Shown here: in pieces, positions 1-4,435 of the stretch
How positions within the stretch are numbered: position 1 is the stretch's first letter
Layout of the letters: each line of letters begins with the position of its first letter
Notes under the pieces: generated by a model
The model's database searches: none
The model's input: only the letters and a program-made list of their open reading frames with translations
Told to the model about the DNA's origin: nothing
Position numbers and translations under genes: made by a program
Source of the DNA: Deltaproteobacteria bacterium
Lineage (GTDB): Bacteria; Desulfobacterota; DSM-4660; Desulfatiglandales; Desulfatiglandaceae
Direction: 5' to 3'
Length of the DNA stretch: 6,206 nucleotides
Assembly (NCBI GenBank): GCA_019307165.1
Contig: JAFDKD010000197.1
Span: 1 to 6,206 of the forward strand

Positions 1-701
1 CCCACTTCTTCCACATATTTCCGTTCCGCCGCATCCAACCACAGCACCTGGGCGAAGCCCTTCTTCTTGGCCCCTTCCGCCGCCAGCAGACTGGCGGCGT
101 AATTCCCGGCGGTCTTGGCTTCTCCCGTACCGCCGATAGCGGCACGGACAAAGGTGTCCTCCGCCCAGATCTTGACCGGATTCAGGCCTTCTTTATAGTA
201 GGCCCCGACCGGACCGATGATAATGAAGAAAAGATAGTTGTTGGAAACCCTGACCCCAAGATGCGGTTCGGTCGCAATCATGGTCGGCCGAATGTAAAGG
301 GAAGTGCCTGCGCTTTGAGGGACCCAATCCTGATCCAGCAATATGAGCTTTTTCATTGCCTCCATGGCAAAGCTGATATCCACCTCGGGCATGCAGAGCC
401 GACTGGCCGAGCGGTTGAACCTCTTGAAATTTTCTTCGGCCCGAAACAGATAGATTTCGCCCCCTTCTCCCCGATATGCCTTCAGTCCTTCGAAAATCTC
501 CTGCCCGTAATGAAAGGCCATGGCGGCAGGGTCGATGGAAAGATCGCCGTAGGGCACGATGCGGGGATTGAACCACCCTTTTCCCGCTTCGTAGTCCAAA
601 AGGTACATGTGGTCAGAGGGGATGTCCCCAAAGGCCAGCGATTCGTCCTTGGGCTTGAGCTTTAATTGATCGGGTTTCACTTCATTTGTCTTGATTTCCA
701 T
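1..701 (-). CDS. ilvE: Branched-chain amino acid aminotransferase, N-terminal part (cut by window edge)
   Basis: This PLP enzyme (fold type IV) interconverts leucine, isoleucine and valine with their 2-oxo acids, using glutamate/2-oxoglutarate, in the cytoplasm. The minus strand reads open from ATG at 701-699 to the window start: 233 full codons with no stop, so the C-terminus lies outside. Diagnostic segments are FHYGQEIFEGLKAYRG (about 63-78), the SLYIRPTMIAT block (134-144), GGTGEAKTAGNYAASL (190-205), in which K196 is the expected Schiff-base lysine, and VLWLDA (219-224). The long N-terminus and these motifs fit the approximately 355-residue BCAT class rather than the shorter E. coli-type enzyme (family knowledge). 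AAGGAG (709-714 on the minus strand) lies 7 bases before the ATG and fixes the start. It follows the DUF362 gene on the same strand after 317 bp, so it probably has its own promoter. D-amino acid or aminodeoxychorismate relatives share the fold but not this block pattern. Confidence 0.93.
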   Translation of the reverse strand, partial: MEIKTNEVKPDQLKLKPKDESLAFGDIPSDHMYLLDYEAGKGWFNPRIVPYGDLSIDPAAMAFHYGQEIFEGLKAYRGEGGEIYLFRAEENFKRFNRSASRLCMPEVDISFAMEAMKKLILLDQDWVPQSAGTSLYIRPTMIATEPHLGVRVSNNYLFFIIIGPVGAYYKEGLNPVKIWAEDTFVRAAIGGTGEAKTAGNYAASLLAAEGAKKKGFAQVLWLDAAERKYVEEV

Positions 702-1018
702 GGGCACTCTCCTTCTCGCTTTCGTATCCGAGGCAGTTGAAAAAGGCCTGTCTGCATGGGGTCGTTTTCCACCGGCCTCAACAGGATTTGATTCTCCTGT
801 CCGTAAAAAATTCTGTTTTCAATAGCACAAGCCTTTTGTAAATACAATCAATACTTTGAGGGGTAGGGGAGATTTCAGAAAAAATCATCGGTATGCCGCG
901 CTAGTTTACCAGGACTTAGGGGCTCCGCCCCAATTGGAATATTGGAATATTGGCTTACAAACGACAACAGCCGACAAAAAAATTATAATTTCGATAAGTT
1001 GTAGAATTTCAGAGACGT
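702..1018. other. Intergenic region between the DUF362 gene and ilvE; ilvE leader
   Basis: No gene is supported in these 317 bases. The possible small plus-strand frame at 856 has no Shine-Dalgarno and no recognisable sequence. Read in the ilvE direction, the region holds three small structures. The first is a GGGGC-TCC-GCCCC hairpin (919-931) without a T-run. The second is an AT-rich palindrome TTGTA-AA-TACAA (836-847) near weak -35-like hexamers; no convincing -10 was found. The third is an inverted repeat ACAGGA-N8-TCCTGT (781-800) in the probable ilvE leader. The ilvE promoter most likely lies around 800-860 because that stretch is AT-rich, but I cannot place it. No clear terminator for the DUF362 gene was seen. 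Confidence 0.5.
934..953. repeat. Short tandem repeat, 2.5 copies of TTGGAATA
   Basis: The 8-base unit TTGGAATA occurs twice head to tail (934-941, 942-949) and is followed by TTGG (950-953). It sits next to the GGGGC-TCC-GCCCC hairpin in non-coding DNA. Such AT-rich octamer runs could arise by replication slippage. No function is implied. Confidence 0.75.
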
Positions 1019-2140
1019 TTATGACCGGAATTCTGCAATATTCAGGTCATAGCTGCGGCTGCCGAGTCCCAGCCGCTCGGCATGCATCAGTTGGGTGCGC
1101 CAGTCCACTTTGGGATAAAGGCCTTTGAATTTGTCCTCTCCCGGCCCCAGGGATGTTTTCAGGGACGTTCCATGAGCCGCCCGCTGCTGGTTGACCAGGT
1201 CCACCGACGCTTGATCAATGGCCACGGGGTCGGTTGAGGCCACGATGCCGATGTCTCGGACAATCGGGGCATCGCTGTGCCCGCAGCAGTCGCAGGCGGG
1301 AGAGATGCCGGTAAGGAAGTTTATAAAAAGCGCTTTTCCCTGCTTCTCTTTTAGCACGGCAAAGGTGTATTCGGCCAATTTTTCTTGAAAAGCCGCGATA
1401 TCCCTGTCCCATTGAACCTCAATCGCCCCGTTGGGGCAGATGAGGATGCATTCCCCGCAACCCACGCATCTGCTGGAAGCGATGGCGGCCTTTTCCTGCT
1501 TCAGCGCTATGGCATGATGAGCGCAGTGGTCCACGCAATCTCCGCAGCCAACGCATTTCTTGGTTTTGACTTTCGGACAAAGCCCCGAATGCTGCTCCAG
1601 CTTACCTTTTCTGGAAGCGCACCCCATGCCGACGTTCTTGAGGGTCCCGCCGAACCCGGTAAGTTCATGCCCTTTGAAATGGGCGACACTGATGAGGGCG
1701 TCCGCTTCCGCGATATCCGTGCCTATAAAGGCGGTCTTTATCCATTTTTTATCGATGCCGACAGGGAAAAAGGCGCCGCCCCTGATGCCGTCGGCAATAA
1801 TCAAGGGGGCGTTGACAACCGAATAAGCGAACCCGTTTTCCACTGCGGTGACCAGGTGGGATAAGCTATCGCTCCGAGTGCCGGCATAGAGGGTGTTGGT
1901 GTCGGTCAGAAAGGGTTTTGCTTCAAGCGATTTGACCTGTTCGACGATTCGACGAAGAAACACGGGGCGAATAAAGGCCGTGTTTCCCTTTTCACCGAAA
2001 TGGAGCTTTATGGCCACAATGTTTCTCGGTTCGATTACATCCGATAGTCCTGCCGTTTCCAACAAATTGGACAATTTGCTCGGCAGATTCTCCTTTGCGG
2101 AAGCCCTTAAATCGATAAAGTATACCCTGCTGACTGTCAT
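1019..2140 (-). CDS. DUF362 domain protein with two [4Fe-4S] ferredoxin motifs
   Basis: This 373-residue protein is probably cytoplasmic; no signal peptide or membrane segment is seen. The DUF362 part is split: residues 1-185 contain VAIKLHFGEKGN (42-53), a T80-D-T-N-T region and VAHFKGHELTGFGGTLKNVGMG (152-173), and it resumes after the ferredoxin insert with PACDCCGHSDAPIVRDIGIVASTDPVAIDQAS (281-312). Between them lie two cluster motifs, C196-x2-C-x2-C-x3-C206 and C225-x2-C-x2-C-x3-C-P (to 235), expected to bind two [4Fe-4S] clusters. The first lacks the usual proline after its last cysteine (CAHH). DUF362 proteins have no firmly assigned reaction; an electron-transfer or Fe-S role is inferred. 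ATG at 2140 is preferred over an in-frame ATG 51 codons upstream because AAGGAG lies 7 bases before it and the upstream residues do not resemble the family. The gene diverges from the rhodanese unit. Confidence 0.92.
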   Translation of the reverse strand: MTVSRVYFIDLRASAKENLPSKLSNLLETAGLSDVIEPRNIVAIKLHFGEKGNTAFIRPVFLRRIVEQVKSLEAKPFLTDTNTLYAGTRSDSLSHLVTAVENGFAYSVVNAPLIIADGIRGGAFFPVGIDKKWIKTAFIGTDIAEADALISVAHFKGHELTGFGGTLKNVGMGCASRKGKLEQHSGLCPKVKTKKCVGCGDCVDHCAHHAIALKQEKAAIASSRCVGCGECILICPNGAIEVQWDRDIAAFQEKLAEYTFAVLKEKQGKALFINFLTGISPACDCCGHSDAPIVRDIGIVASTDPVAIDQASVDLVNQQRAAHGTSLKTSLGPGEDKFKGLYPKVDWRTQLMHAERLGLGSRSYDLNIAEFRS

Positions 2141-2191
2141 ACGGAATCTCCTTTTTTTCACTCGGATGCGCTCCGCAGCCGGGTCGGAGTC

Positions 2192-2222
2192 ACACGTTTT
2201 TCGTTGACAAACAAAAACGTGT
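2192..2222. promoter_or_regulatory. 31-bp near-perfect palindrome, candidate operator in the divergent region
   Basis: The arms ACACGTTTTT (2192-2201) and AAAAACGTGT (2213-2222) are perfect 10-base inverted repeats. The 11 bases between them contain TTG-A-CAA, also symmetric about position 2207, so 13 of 15 base pairs match overall. The TTGACA (2204-2209) within it is a consensus -35 hexamer for a plus-strand promoter. A dimeric repressor bound here would block that promoter and could also affect the divergent DUF362 gene. As RNA it could fold into a hairpin, but no GC-rich stem supports a terminator. The regulator is not identifiable from this window. Confidence 0.55.
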
Positions 2223-2233
2223 TGGACTATGAG
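2204..2233 (+). promoter_or_regulatory. Putative sigma-70 promoter for the rhodanese unit
   Basis: TTGACA (2204-2209) is followed after 18 bases by TATGAG (2228-2233), which matches four of six positions of the -10 consensus. Transcription from here would give a leader of roughly 185 bases before the rhodanese start, containing the two hairpins at 2331-2379. The -10 is weak, and another promoter nearer the gene is possible. The -35 lies inside the palindrome at 2192-2222. Confidence 0.4.
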
Positions 2234-2330
2234 GTTATATCTTAAATATATGGATTTTTCATGTTTTATGTTTTGGTGTTTCGGTGAACCCAACCGCCCC
2301 GGCGTCTCTTGACCCGGGCCGCTTGATCAA

Positions 2331-2379
2331 CCCGACGACAGGTCGGGACAATACGGCGACATGCCAAAGGGATTGTCCC
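2331..2379 (+). other. Two overlapping, mutually exclusive hairpins in the probable rhodanese leader
   Basis: Stem A pairs CCCGAC (2331-2336) with GTCGGG (2342-2347) across a 5-base loop. Stem B pairs GGGACAAT (2345-2352) with ATTGTCCC (2372-2379) across 19 bases. The GGG at 2345-2347 belongs to both, so only one can form fully at a time. No T-run follows either stem, so neither is a standard terminator. The arrangement could be a switch, or chance in GC-rich DNA. Confidence 0.35.
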
Positions 2380-2425
2380 AGTAATTTTCCGTGGCAGTCC
2401 GTAACCTCTGAAAGAAGATGATGCC

Positions 2426-3049
2426 ATGAATAACAAAAAGGTTCGAACGGGGCTTGGCGTTGCGTTAATCGGGTTTCTTCTTTGCTGGCCCGGCATCGGC
2501 TTTGGCCAAGAGGTAAAAAGGCTCTTGAGCATCGAAGCATATGACATGTTAAACGCGGTACCCGACACCTATCTCATCGATGTCCGGACCCGGGCGGAGT
2601 ATCAATTTGTGGGACATCCGATCGGCGCCTACCTGTTTCCCTATCAGTTCATGACAAAAAAATTCGCCAAGGACGGGGAGGCATTTGGTTACCGATTTAA
2701 CACCAAAAACAAGTCTTTTATCGACGAAATCAACAAAGTTTTCAAGCATACGGACAATCTTCTGATCATCTGCCGGGACGGAACCCGGAGCAAACTTGCG
2801 GCAAAAGAACTGCTGGACCACGGATTTAAAAACGTATTCAATGTGGAGGACGGTTTTGAAGGCGCCGAATTTCCCAGTTTCGGCGACAGTAACAAGCACA
2901 AGTTTTACCGGCAACTCGCCAAAAGAAACAAAATTTACGGATATAATCACAGGAGAAAGTACGGCTGGCAATGGTGGGGCCTGCCTTGGGTTTACAGGAT
3001 TAACCCAAAGTTTGTTTATCCCCCCGACCAGAGGCCGTCGGAGAAATAA
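2426..3049 (+). CDS. Exported rhodanese-like sulfurtransferase, single domain, with aromatic C-terminal tail
   Basis: This 207-residue protein has a Sec-type signal peptide: basic MNNKKVRTG, hydrophobic core at about 9-24, likely cleavage after GFG before Q28. The mature protein is expected in the periplasm or attached to the outer face. The rhodanese fold begins at about residue 34 with YLIDVRTRAEYQFVGHPIGA (49-68), and the active-site loop is CRDGTRS (116-122), in which C116 would carry the persulfide. DHGFKNVFNVEDGFEGA (131-147) is the typical closing segment. An approximately 35-residue stretch (71-105) lies between the first motif and the active-site strand. After the domain a tail (about 155-207) is rich in basic and aromatic residues (YGYNHRRKYGWQWWGLPWVY). 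The sulfur donor and acceptor are unknown. The Shine-Dalgarno is weak (AGAAG, 8 bases before ATG); an in-frame stop at 2402 limits the start to this ATG or a nearby CTG. The small gene 12 bases downstream probably shares its transcript. Confidence 0.9.
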   Translation: MNNKKVRTGLGVALIGFLLCWPGIGFGQEVKRLLSIEAYDMLNAVPDTYLIDVRTRAEYQFVGHPIGAYLFPYQFMTKKFAKDGEAFGYRFNTKNKSFIDEINKVFKHTDNLLIICRDGTRSKLAAKELLDHGFKNVFNVEDGFEGAEFPSFGDSNKHKFYRQLAKRNKIYGYNHRRKYGWQWWGLPWVYRINPKFVYPPDQRPSEK

Positions 3050-3061
3050 AGGAGGTTGAAA

Positions 3062-3244
3062 ATGGAATCCGAAGAGCTCGTTCAGCTCATGCAGCAGATC
3101 GAAGAGAAGGGAATCGGTTGGGACACGGTAAAGGAAAAGACCAAGCTTTCGCAACAGCTATTAAATCTTTACGTGAAATCGGGCCCGATTCCCGTGACCG
3201 TCATCAAGGACCTTAACAAAATTCTTGAGGAAGCGGACCAATAA
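3062..3244 (+). CDS. Small 60-residue protein of unknown function, possible HTH-like fold
   Basis: I do not recognise a named family. The protein is short, acidic at both ends and looks all-helical: a first helix at about 2-16, then WDTVKEKTKLSQQLLNLYVKS (20-40), G41-P-I-P and a last helix (45-57). The spacing of TVKEKTKLSQQLLNLYVKSG and PVTVIKDLNKIL loosely recalls Xre/Cro-type helix-turn-helix domains, but the recognition helix is not rich in basic residues, so DNA binding is only a possibility. It has no signal peptide. ATG at 3062 is chosen because GGAGG (3051-3055) stands 6 bases upstream; the in-frame TTG at 3056 directly abuts that Shine-Dalgarno and is implausible. The gene begins 12 bases after the rhodanese stop and is followed by an intrinsic terminator about 80 bases on. 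The strong ribosome site and operon position argue that it is a real gene. Confidence 0.75.
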   Translation: MESEELVQLMQQIEEKGIGWDTVKEKTKLSQQLLNLYVKSGPIPVTVIKDLNKILEEADQ

Positions 3245-3326
3245 TTCGCACCTGGACCGAAAACCGCTGTTGAACCGGCGTCGTGTACATCACCCGGGCC
3301 GGTTTAAAAATTGCGACTTTATTCGA

Positions 3327-3363
3327 CGGGGAGACCTTCCAAGGGGGTTTCCCCGGTTTTTTT
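3327..3363 (+). terminator. Strong intrinsic terminator of the rhodanese / small-protein unit
   Basis: CGGGGAGACC (3327-3336) pairs with GGTTTCCCCG (3346-3355) as a 10-bp stem with one G-U pair and a 9-base loop, followed one base later by seven T residues (3357-3363). It lies 82 bases after the stop codon of the small protein. A weaker inverted repeat, AACCGGC (3273-3279) with GCCGGTT (3298-3304), precedes it in the 3' untranslated region. Confidence 0.88.
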
Positions 3364-3419
3364 ATGGTCTCATATGAAACATCCTTGGGTTGCGGGTTGC
3401 ACGGAGGTTGGGTTTCTCT

Positions 3420-3444
3420 CGCAAAGAACGCAAAGGTCGCCAAG
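3420..3444 (+). repeat. CAAAG-type dispersed intergenic repeat
   Basis: CGCAAAGAACGCAAAGG followed by TCGCCAAG forms a short run of CGCAAAG-like units at 8-9-base steps. Repeats of this pattern are widespread between genes in deltaproteobacterial and other environmental genomes (recalled family knowledge). Its function is unknown. Confidence 0.55.
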
Positions 3445-3490
3445 ACAACGACTTCGCCCAAAAACGGCAGGATCTCCGATCCGCTCCCTT

Positions 3491-3505
3491 CCTGTCGTCT
3501 CCGCA
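3491..3505 (+). repeat. Partial copy (left arm) of the 33-bp palindromic repeat
   Basis: CCTGTCGTCTCCGCA matches the left arm of the next unit (3510-3524) at 14 of 15 positions, but no matching right arm follows; the sequence continues as a C-run. It appears to be a truncated unit lying 19 bases upstream of the full one. Confidence 0.6.
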
Positions 3506-3511
3506 CCCCCC

Positions 3512-3544
3512 TGTCGTCCCCGCATGAATTTGGCGGGGACCCAG
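3512..3544 (+). repeat. 33-bp palindromic repeat, unit 1
   Basis: The stem GTCCCCGC (3516-3523) pairs perfectly with GCGGGGAC (3533-3540) around a 9-base loop. The unit is in inverted orientation relative to unit 2, matching its reverse complement at 27 of 33 positions. It is a REP/MITE-like non-coding element. Confidence 0.8.
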
Positions 3545-3556
3545 CGAAACGGAGGT

Positions 3557-3589
3557 CTGAATTCCCGCCAAAATCATGCGGGAATGACA
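3557..3589 (-). repeat. 33-bp palindromic repeat, unit 2 (inverted)
   Basis: The stem ATTCCCGC (3561-3568) pairs perfectly with GCGGGAAT (3578-3585) around a 9-base loop. Relative to unit 1, two stem pairs have changed on both sides (C-G to T-A, G-C to A-T), so pairing is preserved. It starts 12 bases after unit 1 ends. Confidence 0.8.
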
Positions 3590-3606
3590 TTTGAAATGAG
3601 GTCGCT

Positions 3607-3637
3607 CTGGATTTCCCGCCGTTCTCGTGCGGGGACA
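3607..3637 (-). repeat. Degenerate third unit of the palindromic repeat
   Basis: CTGGATTTCCCGC (3607-3619) and GCGGGGACA (3629-3637) keep the CCCGC/GCGGG core and the 9-base loop in the same orientation as unit 2. There is a one-base insertion on the left side, the right side is shorter, and the loop sequence has diverged. Confidence 0.65.
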
Positions 3638-3698
3638 CCTCTAATGATCCTCCATGAAATCCGACACTGTTTTATCGAAGTTTTCCTTCCCGAGTAGA

Positions 3699-3718
3699 CC
3701 GGCCGCACCCCAGGCCGG
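3699..3718. repeat. GC-rich hairpin CCGGCC / GGCCGG
   Basis: CCGGCC (3699-3704) and GGCCGG (3713-3718) form a perfect 6-bp inverted repeat with an 8-base loop. No T-run follows on either strand, so it is not a typical terminator. Confidence 0.55.
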
Positions 3719-3753
3719 AGGCGGCGCTCATAAGAAACTTCATGAGAACCGAC

Positions 3754-3785
3754 GTCCCGCTTCGGCGGCTGAAGCCGCTCCTACA
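3754..3785 (-). repeat. REP-like element (TGTAGGAGCGGC ... type)
   Basis: On the minus strand this reads TGTAGGAGCGGC-TTCA-GCCGCC followed by GAAGCGGGAC. The core is a 5-bp GCGGC/GCCGC stem with a four-base loop (3765-3778). Very similar elements beginning TGTAGGAGCGGCTTCAGCC are known as dispersed extragenic repeats in Pseudomonas and other bacteria (recalled, not searched). A REP-associated tyrosine transposase could mobilise such units; none is in this window. Confidence 0.6.
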
Positions 3786-3952
3786 ACAACGGTCCAGCAC
3801 ATTCCATGGGCCTGTGAGAGCGATTTTAACCGCGACACCGAACGAGCATGACGTTTCTTCCATGATTAAACTGCACACCCTTCAGGCCAGCGGTCCCGCT
3901 GAGTAAAAAACTATTCTCCCGAAGCAGTCTCGGCATCAGCCACTTGCGTCGA

Positions 3953-3971
3953 TCAATACCCATGGTATTGA
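3953..3971. promoter_or_regulatory. Perfect 8-bp inverted repeat next to the trxA -35 box, candidate operator
   Basis: TCAATACC (3953-3960) and GGTATTGA (3964-3971) are exact inverted repeats separated by CAT. The right arm ends one base before TTGACA of the trxA promoter. A two-fold symmetric site there suits a dimeric activator or a repressor. The regulator is unknown; a redox-responsive factor would make sense for a thioredoxin operon, but that is inference. Confidence 0.5.
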
Positions 3972-3972
3972 G

Positions 3973-4001
3973 TTGACAAAGAACCTGCACCGTATTATTT
4001 T
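3973..4001 (+). promoter_or_regulatory. Sigma-70 promoter for trxA
   Basis: A consensus -35 TTGACA (3973-3978) is followed after exactly 17 bases by TATTTT (3996-4001), four of six matches to the -10 consensus. The start of transcription would fall near 4008, giving a leader of about 30 bases with the trxA ribosome site AAAGGAG at 4024-4030. Confidence 0.65.
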
Positions 4002-4038
4002 TCCAGACAATAAAGACAGATCGAAAGGAGACATGAGA

Positions 4039-4362
4039 ATGGCTGATGTGTTGCAGGTAACGGACGATAATTTTGAAGAGGAAATCATCAATTCCGATAT
4101 CCCCGCCATGGTTGATTTTTGGGCGGAGTGGTGCGGTCCGTGCAAAATGGTGTCCCCCGTGGTGGAAGAATTGGCCAAGGAGTACAAAGGAAAAATAAAA
4201 ATCGCCAGCCTGGATGTAGACGGAAACCGTCAAACGCCCACGAAATTTGGAATTCGAAACATTCCGACCCTCATTTTTTTTAAGGGCGGCGAGGTGTCGC
4301 AAACCATCATTGGCGCCCAGCCCAAGAACGCTATCGACCAGGAACTGAAAAAGCTCCTTTAG
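4039..4362 (+). CDS. trxA: Thioredoxin
   Basis: This is a 107-residue cytoplasmic thioredoxin, the normal family length. It reduces protein disulfides and is recycled by TrxB. The redox site WCGPC (31-35; C32 and C35) follows VDFWAE (25-30), whose D26 is the usual buried aspartate. The cis-proline P76 lies in RNIPTLIFFKGG (73-84), and the C-terminal glycine region IIGAQPK is present. ATG at 4039 is chosen because AAAGGAG (4024-4030) lies 8 bases upstream. The ATG six bases earlier would leave only a 2-base gap, and the in-frame TTG at 3973 is the promoter -35 box itself. trxB follows 73 bases after the stop, with a terminator-like stem in between. Confidence 0.97.
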   Translation: MADVLQVTDDNFEEEIINSDIPAMVDFWAEWCGPCKMVSPVVEELAKEYKGKIKIASLDVDGNRQTPTKFGIRNIPTLIFFKGGEVSQTIIGAQPKNAIDQELKKLL

Positions 4363-4374
4363 CGCGCCCGAATT

Positions 4375-4417
4375 AAACCCCGTCATGCCGTTCGGTAATC
4401 GCGGGGTTTTGATTTTT
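4375..4417 (+). terminator. Terminator-like stem-loop between trxA and trxB (possible attenuator)
   Basis: AAACCCCG (4375-4382) pairs with CGGGGTTT (4402-4409), an 8-bp stem extendable by a G-U pair, with a loop of about 19 bases. The tail is T-GA-TTTTT, so the T-run is interrupted and termination is probably partial. The stem ends 26 bases before the preferred trxB start. Partial read-through would give more thioredoxin than reductase, a common need. Confidence 0.6.
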
Positions 4418-4435
4418 CCGGAGCAGAAGAAGATC

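Larger units (their letters stand above)
3364..3952. other. Gene-free repeat island between the rhodanese unit and trxA
   Basis: No reading frame here has both a ribosome site and recognisable protein sequence, and the frames that are open run through palindromic repeats. The island contains a tandem GGGTTGC pair (3387-3400), a CAAAG-type dispersed repeat, one partial and three fuller copies of a 33-bp palindrome, a CCGGCC/GGCCGG hairpin and a REP-like element, each listed separately. From about 3790 to 3952 the sequence is unremarkable apart from a short inverted repeat CAGCGG-TC-CCGCTG (3888-3901). The island separates two transcription units and seems to be an accumulation site for small repeats. 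Confidence 0.7.

Noticed and set aside
193..665. Open frames on both strands within the first 700 bases (127 and 134 residues)
   Set aside because: The ilvE frame, which is open across the window edge, explains this region through conserved aminotransferase motifs. The others are shadows.
2141..2293. 51-codon N-terminal extension of the DUF362 protein from an ATG at 2293
   Set aside because: The ATG at 2140 has a strong Shine-Dalgarno and begins the family-like sequence. The upstream codons cross the 31-bp palindrome and promoter region.
2456..2488. Possible lipobox around Cys20 of the rhodanese signal peptide
   Set aside because: Residues before the cysteine are F-L-L, and -1 should be G, A or S. 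A signal peptidase I site after GFG is a better fit.
3491..3637. Possible CRISPR array
   Set aside because: The units are inverted relative to one another, spaced irregularly (12 and 17 bases) and degenerate. There are no uniform spacers and no cas genes.
3283..3697. Overlapping plus-strand open frames of 103 and 128 residues in the repeat island
   Set aside because: They run through the terminator and the palindromic repeats, have no plausible ribosome site, and their translations have low-complexity composition unlike a protein family.
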